Part shown: positions 11,527 through 22,300 of the stretch, piece after piece
Layout of the letters: every line of letters starts with the position of its first letter
Position numbering within the stretch: the stretch's first letter is position 1
Assembly (NCBI RefSeq): GCF_963678635.1
Contig: NC_087062.1
Coordinates: 71,641,345-71,705,344 of the forward strand
DNA length: 64,000 nucleotides
Origin: Symsagittifera roscoffensis
Taxonomy: Eukaryota; Xenacoelomorpha; Acoela; Convolutidae
Direction of reading: 5' to 3'
Notes under the pieces: model-generated
What the model saw: the letters and a program-made list of their open reading frames with translations, nothing else
Told to the model about the DNA's origin: nothing
Database searches by the model: none
Made by a program: the position numbers and the translations under genes

Positions 11527-13350
11527 TGATAGTGATTAAATAAGTTCACACCATTTTAGTTATGATTCCACGCTGTCAAGTTTCTGGTATTTAACCATCG
11601 TAGTTGTCTGTCACCTTTGTTTTGATGAGTTTCTATGGCTTTTTATATATTCAATTTTTAAAACAAGCGTTTTCTCTGTTTTTTTTCTACATCAGCAATT
11701 GTCAAACCTAATTCTTTTCCTTCATTATTTTTTTTGCACTTGCGATAGCAAGTTTGTTGCAAGCGAGGACTATACTTTTTCCCATAAATGACTTTTTTGA
11801 CAGGACTTACTGGATTCTTTTCCTAGAAGCCTCTAATAGCAACTAATTTTTTTGCAACAGATAAATTTTTTGCAGGCTAGCTTTTTGAATAACTGTTATT
11901 TTCGAAAATAGCTTTTTTTGTTGGTTGTTATTTTACCAACTCGGTTTGGTGAACTTTCATTTTATTGTTTTTTTTTCATTTTTTTTCGGCTTGATCGGCT
12001 ATGGGTTATTATATATCGGCTTAGTCGCTTGATTGTCTTGTGGCGAAAAAATGCCTTGTGTGCATAAGTATATGTTTCCATGGCGAGTGGGACTTGATAA
12101 ATTTTTGTAAGTCATACCTTTTTTTAATTTTGTTCGTTTTTCCCCTTTTTTTGACGTTTTAGATTTCGCCCTATTTTATATCGGCTCAGTGGCCTTGTGG
12201 CCTTTTGTTGTTTTGTTTGACAAGTGAAGAAGTTTTTGTTTGCGTGTGTGTTTTGACGGCGAGGGGGACTCAATCAGTTTTTTAAATATTTTTTTTTTCG
12301 ATTGTTTCGATTCATAGGGTTTGTTCTACATTATTTTCTGCTTTGATACCGCTTGGTGGGTTTTCTTTCGATGGTAATTTTTCATTTTATTGTCTGGGCA
12401 TGTTTCAAAATTAGTTTTGGTAAAAAGATTATATTTTAGAATTTTCGAGTAGTTTTTCGATTATTCAATCCGTCAACATTCGAAATTTTGAATAGGTTGT
12501 ATTAAAGACCTTTTTCACAATAATTCTGGAGTATCGTGTAGTAACTCGTTTAGCCTGTTCACAGTTCCATAAAAACTTATCAAAAAAGGAGCTTTTAACC
12601 AAATTTGGAGCTGTCATTCAGTGGTTTTAGGGTCTTTTCGGTAGCTAAACTAGCTTAGAGTTCCATCTTGCAATTTTTTCGAAGTTTGTTTCGTTTCCTT
12701 TTTTACAAAATACCCTCAATGTGCAGATATGAGTTGCTGTATTGAAGTTCAATTAATCAGATTTTTTTCATCTTTCCCTTCTGCTTTTGGTAAATCTTCT
12801 TTCATAAACATACTTTTGCCCTGTACGCCCTTCAGCCCATCTAAATTGCCCTCCTCCCAAAAGTAACTAGCGACCTAGGGCCTAGCGACTACAAAACCGC
12901 GACCGAAAATGTGAACACGAGATCTGCGCAGCAGAAGAAAAGGCAAAAAACGGCGGAAGCGACAAATACGTAGAGCAAGCCTTCGGCATCGGCAACAATC
13001 ATTCTAAAGGTGGATGAAAAAAACAGCGAGGAAGCAAAGGTTGATTTTCTATGCAAGCCAGGATTCGATCAGATCATGGAGATGACGCGGAAGAAAACGA
13101 AAGGCGGTTGACCAGATGGGTGCAGTTATGATAGACAACATTCAAAGAAAAAGAAGGGTAAAATAAACGAAGGAAAAAATGGGAAGCCTATACAAAACTA
13201 TTCTAAAACTTTCCAAAACTAATATTTCAGGGAGAGGGCCGAACTTAGAGCAATCCGAAACTCAAAACTTCAGTTTTCAATTATATGGTACTTTACTTTA
13301 ACTTTTTCCATTACTTAAATCTCATTCATTTTCATTTTCATAGGGGAATC
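11527..13350 (+). repeat. Array unit 4
   Basis: Head and middle are nearly identical to unit 3. The internal piece (12,870-13,350) is the longer version, retaining the segment that reads 'gattttctatgcaagccagg', as at 5,980 and 7,680. Units 3 and 4 therefore do not carry the same internal piece. Confidence 0.75.
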
Positions 13351-13876
13351 CGATAGTGATTAAATAAGTTTTTCGAAATTTGTTTCGTTTCCTTTCTTAC
13401 AAAAGACCCTCAATGTGCAGATATGAGTTGCTGTAATGAAGTTCAATTAATCAGATTTTTTTCATCTTCCCCTTCTGCTTTTGGTAAATCTTCTTTGATA
13501 AACATACTTTTGCTCTGTACGCCCTTCAGCCCATGTAAATTGCCCTCCTCCCGAAAGTAACTAGCGGCCTAGGGCCTAGCGACTACAAAACGGCGACCGA
13601 AAATGTGAACACGAGATCTGCGCAGCAGAAGAAAAGGCAACAAACGGCGTCCCCTATAGACAACATGCAAAGAACAAGAAGGGGGAAAATAAACGAAGGA
13701 AAAAATGGGAAGCCTATACAAAACTATTCTAAAAATTTCTAAAATTAATAGTTCAGGGAGAGGGCCGAACGTAGATCGATCCGAAACTCAAAACTACAGT
13801 TTTCATTTATTTGGTATTTTATTTTAACTTTTTCTATTGCTTAATTCTCATTCCTTTTCATTTTCACAGGGGAATC
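13351..13876 (+). repeat. Array unit 5, internally deleted (526 bp)
   Basis: After 20 bp of head ('cgatagtgattaaataagtt', ending at 13,370) the sequence jumps to 'tttcgaaatttgtttcg', which lies near the end of the middle segment in other units. The internal piece is the short version. Confidence 0.75.
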
Positions 13877-15542
13877 TGATAGTGATTAAATAAGTTCACA
13901 CCATTTTAGTTATGATTCCACGCTGTCAAGTTTCTGGTATTTAACCATCGTAGTTGTCTGTCACCTTTGTTTTGATGAGTTTCTATGGCTTTTTATATAT
14001 TCAATTTCTAAAACAAGCGTTTTCTCTGTTTTTTTTCTACATCAGCAATTGTCAAACCTAATTGTTTTCTTTCATTATTTTTTTTGCACTTGCGATAGCA
14101 AGTTTGTTGCAAGCGAGGACTATACTTTTTCCCATAAATGACTTTTTCGACAGGACTTACTGGACTCTTTTCCTAGAAGCCTCTAATAGCAACTAGTTTT
14201 TTGCAACAGATAAATTTTGTGCAGGCTAGCTTTTTGAATAACTGATATTTTCGAAAATAGCTTTTTTTGTTGGTTGTTATTTTACCAACTCGGTTTGGTG
14301 AACTTTCATTTTATTGTTTTTTTTCAATTTTTTTTTGGCTTGATCGGCTATGGGTTATTATATATCGGTTTAGTCGCCTGATTGTCTTGTGGCAAAAAAA
14401 TGCCTTGTATGCATAAGTATATGTTTCCATGGCGAGTGGGACTTGATAAATTTTTGTAAGTCATGCCTTTTTTTAACTTTGTTCGTTTTTTCCCTTTTTT
14501 TGGCGTTTTAGATTTCGCCCTATTTTATATCGGCTCAGTGGCCTTGTGGCCTTTTGTTGTGTCGTTTGACAAGTGAAGAAGTTTTTTGTGTGCGTGTGTG
14601 TTTTGACGGCGAGGGGGACTCAATCAGTTTTTTAAATATTTTTTTTTCGATTGTTTCGATTCATAGGGTTTGTTCTACATTATTTTCTGCTTTGTTACCG
14701 CTTGGTGGGTTTTCTTTCGATGATAATTTTTCATTTTATTGTCTGGGCATGTTTCAAAATTAGTTTTGGTAAAAAGATTATATTTTAGAATTTTCGAGTA
14801 GTTTTTCGATTATTCAATCCGTCAACATTCGAAATTTTGAATAGGTTGTATTAAAGACCTTTTTCACAATAATTCTGGAGTATCGTGTAGTAACTCGTTT
14901 AGCCTTTTCATAGTTCCATAAAAGCTTATCAATAAAGAAGCTTTTAACCAAATTTGGAACTGTCATTCAGTGGTTTTATGGTCTTTTGGTAGCTAAACTA
15001 GCTTAGAGTTCCACCATGCAACTTTTATGACATTTTAAGGTGAATTTGTTTCATTTAATTTCTTACAAAATACCCTCAATGTGCAGATATGAGTTGCCGT
15101 AATGAAGTTCAATTAATCAGACGTTTTTCATCTTCCCCTTTTGCTTTTGGTAAATCTTCTTTGATAAACAAACTTTTGCCCTGTACGCCCCTCAGCCCAT
15201 GTAAATTGCCCTCCTCCCAAAAGTAACTAGCGGCCTAGGGCCTAGCGACTACAAAACGGCGACCGAAAATGTGAACACGAGATCTGCGCAGCAGAAGAAA
15301 AGGCAACAAACGGCGTCCCCTATAGACAACATGCAAAGAACAAGAAGGGGGAAAATAAACGAAGGAAAAAATGGGAAGCCTATACAAAACTATTCTAAAA
15401 GTTTCTAAAATTAATAGTTCAGGGAGAGGGCCGAACGTAGATCGATCCGAAACTCAAAACTACAGTTTTCATTTATTTGGTATTTTATTTTAACTTTTTC
15501 TATTGCTTAATTCTCATTCCTTTTCATTTTCACAGGGGAATC
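13877..15542 (+). repeat. Array unit 6 (1,666 bp)
   Basis: Same layout and length as unit 3, with scattered substitutions, so the array is not perfectly homogenised. Confidence 0.75.
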
Positions 15543-15960
15543 TGATAGTGATTAAATAAGTTCACACCATTTTAGTTATGATTCCACGCTGTCAAGTTTC
15601 TGTAATTTAACCATCGTAGTTGTCTGTCACCTTTGTTTTGATGAGTTTCTATGGCTTTCAAATTTATGGAATAGAGGGTGATGTTGGATATTCAAAAAAA
15701 AATCTTTCTACTCCCAGAATTCAGCAGATCGGTATGATATGTCTAGGAAAAGATATCTTAACATCAAAAATCTACTCCGGTCTTGTTTTCTGATTTACAG
15801 TTTTTTTCTTCAATGAGAAAAACGGATTTTTGCATACGTTTATTTTATAATTTAGAGAGTGAGAAACTAAAATTCAAGTTTCTATTACATAAAAATTGCA
15901 TGCAAATATTGTCTTTCAAGATTTACTTCATTATCTAGTCTCGCACTTCAGTTATTTGTT
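15543..15960 (+). repeat. Array right end: head joined to tail
   Basis: 115 bp of LTR-like head ('tgatagtgattaaataag') join at about 15,658 to sequence matching 3,040-3,327, including the landmark 'cagatcggtatgatatgtct'. This is the only place outside 3.0-3.3 kb where the tail is seen. Confidence 0.65.
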
Positions 15961-16104
15961 AACCGAGTTGAAAGCTCTTTTTTAGTCGCAAAAAGCATTG
16001 AGGATATGAGAAGTTATCATTTCGTCTGTTCAAATCAATCGCTGGAATCACATTCTCTTCGACAGAATGAAGGAAATAACGAGTATAGAACATTCGAGAT
16101 ACAA

Positions 16105-16110
16105 TTTATT
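16105..16110 (-). promoter_or_regulatory. Candidate poly(A) signal, SLC9B gene
   Basis: AATAAA on the minus strand, 21 nt after the stop codon of exon 10. It is the first such hexamer after the stop, but the window is AT-rich and chance matches are common. Confidence 0.5.
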
Positions 16111-16130
16111 TTGTTAATTTAGTTTTCTTC

Positions 16131-16339
16131 TCAAACTGTTATTTGTTTAGTTGTGAATGAATTGCTCTTTTTGAAACCTTCGGATGAGCTGGTGTCCAGT
16201 ACACTTGTGGTGGATCTGTACTCTGTGGTTTTGCTGAACCGGATGATGGGCGAGAAAGTGTTCTTCATTAGTTTCTTGTAGGTGAACTTGATGAAGATGA
16301 GACCCACTGGCGCACATAAAAGGATCGACAGCAGACTAC
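16131..16339 (-). CDS. SLC9B exon 10 (last coding exon)
   Basis: The acceptor follows 'tgtatgtatag'. It encodes residues 550-618: the last membrane helix ('LLSILLCAPVGLIFIKF') and a hydrophilic Ser/Thr/Lys-rich cytosolic tail ending '...TTKQITV' and TGA. The helix aligns with the 'LSILITAPIG' helix known in SLC9B proteins. The tail shows no recognised motif. Confidence 0.88.
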
Positions 16340-19300
16340 CTATACATACATGCGTGATACAAAATTAACACGCAAAAAATTGAAAGTTTGAAAAAAAAAT
16401 CAGTTCAAAATTTGATTACAGAAAAAAATTGAAACCAAAAAAAAAAAAGTTTTCATGTTCTTTCTCTCAATGAAAAGTTCTCTAAATGTATTGTTGTGAA
16501 AACTAGCAAAAGTAGTTTTGGTGCCTTTGAGGATGTCATTTGCCATCTGGAACTCGTGTTTGTGGTCCTCCCTGTACTGTTCTGGGTCCCCACTTTCCTC
16601 CGCCTTCTCCTCCAGGGTAGACAGGGGCACTCGGCCCATTATGGCCTGCACTGTGGCTACAACACATCACAACTGAACACAACATGCTTCAGATCACATC
16701 CAATGAGAAACTGATCAGAACACTACATTAGATCAGATGAGGGCGAATCCCCTCATCAAATAAAGACCCACTGGTGAAGATAGGAAATGGATGTGTCAAT
16801 TTTTTACTTACTTCTACATATTGTTTTCTGGTCAACGATGAGCCAAGACTCCGATTTTTTTTAAAGTAACAAGTTTTATTTAAAGTTCATTTTGTTTTTA
16901 TTACAAACTCAAATCATGTCTGACATAGGTTCCATCAAACTCTTACTGCTGACTTAAGACTAAAGAAACCACTGTTTGCAAAAAGGGACGAGTAAAAATT
17001 GCGATTATGTTGTTATGATTACATCCATGACTCAAAAGTTGTGATGTGATAAAACTTGAGTAATTTTAGCCATTTATTTTTGACAAAAAAAGCCGTTGCC
17101 AACCTTTGGGGCACCAGGCTAGCGCCACGAAAATACACTCCTTCAGAGACCACTCCGATTCCACGTTATTGGGGAGACTCCACTGCACTCCCACGAGACC
17201 CCCTGGTCTGTTGCCCCTCCCCCTTCCAGTCCTCTTCTTGCAACATGTGATCATGCCATGCAGTTTGGTCACCACGAAGGCCCATACACATCTGATCACC
17301 ACTCCGAATATGATGATCAACACTGAAGCACGCCAAGTTCACTGTTTGGGCTCTTTTCCAGTTACCCCCCCTTTCAAAATACCAAGCTTTATGTTTGTTT
17401 TACGTGTTATTACGGCTAAATGCGTGATGTTACGCTGTAAAGTATGAAGAACAAATCTGTTCACGCCAAATTTCATTGCATTATGACAACGTTAAATAAG
17501 CTTTTCAAAATTGAATTTGAAAGGGGGGGGGGAACTGGAAAAGAGCAACTGTTTGTAACACAAGTCGTTATTTAGTGCCATCTGCTCTATTTCGTAGTAG
17601 ATTTTGATAAAGACCCGAGTCCATTTACCCGAGTAAGAGTGAGTTTATAGACAAATTTAGCGCCTCGCTTCGCTAATAAAAACCAATCGCCTATTGGCAT
17701 TGATCAAAGCAATTTTTAAATCGACTGAACTTAAAATGAATAAAGGTCGCAGCAAAAAATTTGAAATTAGCATCGTTTTTTTTTGCGGGGTGTGGTAAAA
17801 GAATCCGAACAAAAAGCTACAAAAAAAAAGTCGAAAGTCAAAGTAAATTCAGCAAATTGGATATACTTTTTGTAGAAAATGACAAGAAAAACAAAAAATC
17901 GTTGAACAAAATTTTTCAAGTTTTTTTGCAGATTTTTTGAAATTTTGAAGTTTTTGATTCCTGAAAAATTGCTGAAAATGTGCGCCTAATCTTCGTAAAA
18001 TCTAAAGACTCAAATGATTGAATAATTGAGAGCATTTATCGGTAAATAAACTCCAAAAACCCATAAATCGTGAATTCCATTTGAATGTAACAGCAAAAAG
18101 ACCAATAATCTGCCCCACAAACGGTACAAATTGGCGCAAACTAGCCACAAGAAACGCTAATGAAGTCCTTGAGACAAATTATTCGTTTTGACGGTCAGCC
18201 TTAATCAAGGCTGAACCGAATAAGAACCAAAAAAAAAACACTTGACACGCTTATTCAGTAGGAGAACACAGTCGCGAAGCCAACGACACCAAATAGCCTT
18301 AGCGTACGACTGCGCTGGCACGTACTTTTTTTGTGGTCAAAGTGGTCCCTGGTAGAAGCGAAGGAAAGCTTGTGGCATGTGGTCAAAGCAAAAAATGGTT
18401 TGGAGTTTATGCTTCCAAACCACGTGAATCGGTACTAACGGGAGTGATTGGCTTAGAATTCAAAGCCTGCTTAACTAAGCAGAGTGTTATTCCTAACACC
18501 TCTTCAGTAACGCGCCGCCTACCGCCTATTATACCGTAGAGCACGCGCTTGACACTTCGAAAGAGGCGCTCCAAGGAGCCGCCATGGTGGGGTGCGCCTG
18601 GAATGTTAAGTTTCCAAGCAACACCTTAGTGTGCAAATATGGTCGGAGCTATGCCGTTCCAGTTCTTGATGCAAGCAAGTATTTCTTTTTCCGCACCAAC
18701 AATGTTCATGCCATTAACTGACCAGATCGTGCTTGGTGTACCACGACCCGCAATGAACCGTTCAAATCCGATGACACAAGAACTAGTGTCCAGAGATGGC
18801 ACAGCTGCAAAAAGTACAGCCCTGGTGCTGAGACAAGTGGAAAGAAACACCCATCTTTTCTCAACTCTTCTGCGAACCGGAACTTAAGCCAGGGTCCAAA
18901 AAAATCCACACCCGTATGATAAAGGGTGGTTGCTTATATCCGAGACGTTCGACAGGTAAATTGGACATAATTGGGGCTGTATTGTACTATCTTTGCGTTT
19001 ACGGCATGTTGCACATTGACTTTGGATAGACTTAAGTAGTCGACGCAGCCCACGCATTGCATATTTTAAACTTAAAACGGAGTGCATCTATTCTATATCT
19101 TTTTAAAATGCATGTGTTGTAGGCTGCGGGCCAACAAGCAAAACAGGGTATGACGGGCATCGAGTAATTTTGAGTGCTTAGTATCAAAATTGGTGTTCAC
19201 TAAGCGAACAATCCGGTCGATCGAAAGAATGATACCGGCGGGACCAAAAAACGGAGAGTATGTGGCACTATTACTACTTTTCTTAATATGTTTGCCAGCG

Positions 19301-22300
19301 GTGAATTTTTTCAATTCAACCGGCAGGAACTCCATCTGAGCAAGATGAATTAGTTTGTTTTCTGCAATATAAAATCAGTGGGGTCGGTGATCTAAAAGCC
19401 CATACCGCGAAAAAGCTCATGTGAAGGCAGCGTCCTCAACATAAACGCGACAACTCTTTTATACTTCATAAAGGAACTAAATCTCTCCCAATTGAATGTT
19501 TGGGATGCTTGATGGATGTGACATCGGTGACGAAGGAAGAAGATGTCTCCTAACAATTATCGTTATCACAAGGAGGACCTTTCAAATTCGGTCGATTCGA
19601 GGGTTTCGCCGACACAATTAGCAACGAAAACAGGTAATTTGTCATTGGAGTTTAGCCACTGCAAAACCGTAGTACTATTTTTCCACAAGTAGACATGACT
19701 CAACTAGCAGAACAACTTGAAGCTCCAGCTTAGGTATAGATAACGCTTTTATCGGCGCGACACCAGTATTACCAAAGGTGAAGGATAAATGAGTTTTGCG
19801 TGAACTCAATATTCGCGCACTCAAAAACTCAACAGAACAAAAAACGCCCTGCGAGTTATCACCGAACATGCGAGGCTCAATTTGATCAACAATTTATAAA
19901 AAACAACAGCAGGGAATAGTCAGTTGCCCTAAGAGTGAGAGACCGGAATGCCATTCGAGAATTTTTTTTTTGATGTCTTCCGGTAATTCGTCAACCCAAC
20001 TTCGGCCTCTGATTTTCCAAATATCTATAAGCAAAAGAACGGCACTAACTGTTTATGGAGCTACTAACGCATCAGGGTTAAAGACAGAAGAGAAAAACTC
20101 AGGACGGTTTGTTGAGTTATTGCATTATCGAGACGCCGATCCACACCTCTGCTAGCATCCAATGTGTCTTAAGTATGGTTCCACTTAAGACCAAAGACTG
20201 ATGATTAGTTGGCACCGTTACATGTTTCATTGACGGGCGCAAAGAAGGTCTTTTGTAAAATTCTGGGTTCATTGCTAAATTAATTTCATCAGGATTACTG
20301 AAAAATTTACTTAATCAAAATAAATCCCCCAAATTAAATAACGAAACTAAATCTCGCCCAATTGAATGTTTGGGATGCTTGATGGATGTGACATCGGTGA
20401 CGAAGGAAGAAGATGTCTCCTAACAATTATCGTTATCACAAGGAGGACCTTTCAAATTCGGTCGATTCGAGGGTTTCGCCGACCCAATTAGCAACGAATA
20501 CAGGTAATTTGTCATTGAAGTTTAGCCACTGCAAAACCGTAGTACTATTTTTCCACAAGTAGACATGACTCAACTAGCAGAACAGCTTGAAGCTCCAGCT
20601 TAGGTATAGATAACGCTTTTATCGGCGCGACACGAGTATTACCAAAGGTGAAGGATAATTGAGTTTTGTGTGAACTCAATATTCGCGCGCTCAAAAACTC
20701 AACAGAACAAAAAACGCCCTGCGAGTCATCACCGAACATGCGAGGCTCAATTTGTTCAACAATTTATAAAAAACAACAGCAGGGAATAGTCAGTTGCCCT
20801 AAGAGTGAGAGACCGGAATGCCATTCGAGAATTTGTTTTGATGTCTTCCGGTAATTCGTCAACCCATGTTCGGCCTCTGATTTTCCAAATATCTATAAGC
20901 AAAAGAACGGCACAAACTGTTTATGGAGCTACTGACGCATCAGGGTCAAAGACAGAAGAGAAAAACTCAGGACGGTTTGTTGAGTTATTGCATTATCGAG
21001 ACGCCGATCCACACCTCTGCTAGCATCCAATGTGTCTTTAGTATGGTTCCACTTAAGACCAAAGACTGATGATTGGTTGGCACCGTTACATGTTTCATTG
21101 ACGGGCGCAAAGAAGGTCTTTTGTAAAATTCGGGGTTCATTGCTAAATTAATTTCATCAGGATTACTGAAAAATTTAATCAAAATAAACCCCCCAAATTA
21201 AATAACGAAATTAAATCACGGCTGATCTTAAATGCATGGGTAACGTTCACGAACGAATCCAAGTAAAGTTCATGTAACTTTTTTTTGTATACGACTTACG
21301 CGGCCTCAGGGTATGTGGACATATTATCAATTGCTGTTTTTCGGAAAACGAAATTGACGCATGTAGATGAAGCCCGGGCGCCGAGTTTATGGCGAGTGTA
21401 CTGGTAAACTAAATCATCGGAAATGGTATCCTCTCGCTACAAAAAAACTGAGAGCATGTTGAACGAGGGCGAGGACTCCTACCTGGAGGACCATACCCTC
21501 TTTATCCGCAGAGATGGCTGCTTGTGCTGACGGAATTGCAAAAGTACAAAAACTAAATTTTGGAGCAGGTCCGGACTTATTGCAGCAAAACGGATTTATT
21601 TAAGGATCTGCCGTTGAACTTGAAAGCCCCATTAAGGACTCGGTGTACCTTACCCGGCTTGTTCGGGTATACGACGGGATGCTGCGGAAAATCGGAAGAT
21701 ACCATTCGCGATTGAAACGCGAACGTGGATTTTGCGGTTCCACAGTAACAACATAGCCTTTCCCAATTTCCTCTCTAATTGTGTCTCCAATATTTTGACT
21801 ATTTGACAATTACTTACGAATTCTCTTTAAATGGAAAACGATAACTAAACTGAGACACTGTATTGATGCATAATTAAATCAAATTCATTTAAACAACATT
21901 AGTTTACAAACTGGGGTAATTTGACGCCTCAAAGCTTCTGCTTGAAGCCTACTTTGTAGCTTTTTGAGCTTTAAGTGGTAAGCGGTTAATTTCCGACGTG
22001 TTTTAAGAATGTCAAGGTTGGCGCTATAACGCCTCAGAAAATGGAGAGTCTTTAACTCAAGGGAAGGAGGCTAGTGGAGCTCTTTGTACATCTCAGTTAG
22101 TACCTGGTCCTTAGCCTTAATCTTTTACGACGTTCAGAACGAGAATACCTGTTAAATCTAATTTTTTCCTTTATACCCCGTTCCGTTGTCCCTATAGTTT
22201 ACAATCGTACAAGTATTTGAATTATACCGTAATTACAAAATGAAAAGTTGCTCACTACTCAAGTTGCAATTGTTGTCGTCGCGTTGACTATTTATTGAGT

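Larger units (their letters stand above)
18235..21850 (-). mobile_element. BEL/Pao retrotransposon pol relic in SLC9B intron 7
   Basis: Read on the minus strand, the order is RT (21.85-21.35 kb: 'EWYLPIF', 'HPVVYPNKPGKVHRVLNGA', then 'QHALSFFVARG'), RNase H-like segment (19.7-19.9 and 20.5-20.75 kb: 'VAPIKALSIPKLELQ'), integrase zinc region ('CATCRKRKDSTIQPQ', 19.05 kb), integrase core ('STRAVLFAAVPSLDTSS', 'IKNWNG') and integrase C-terminus (18.24-18.6 kb: 'SVKRVLYGIIGGRR', 'EEVLGITLCLVKQALNSKP'). This is the BEL/Pao arrangement. Stops and frameshifts are present throughout, but the integrase C-terminal part is still open for about 70 codons. No LTRs were found. It has the same orientation as the host gene. 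Confidence 0.8.
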
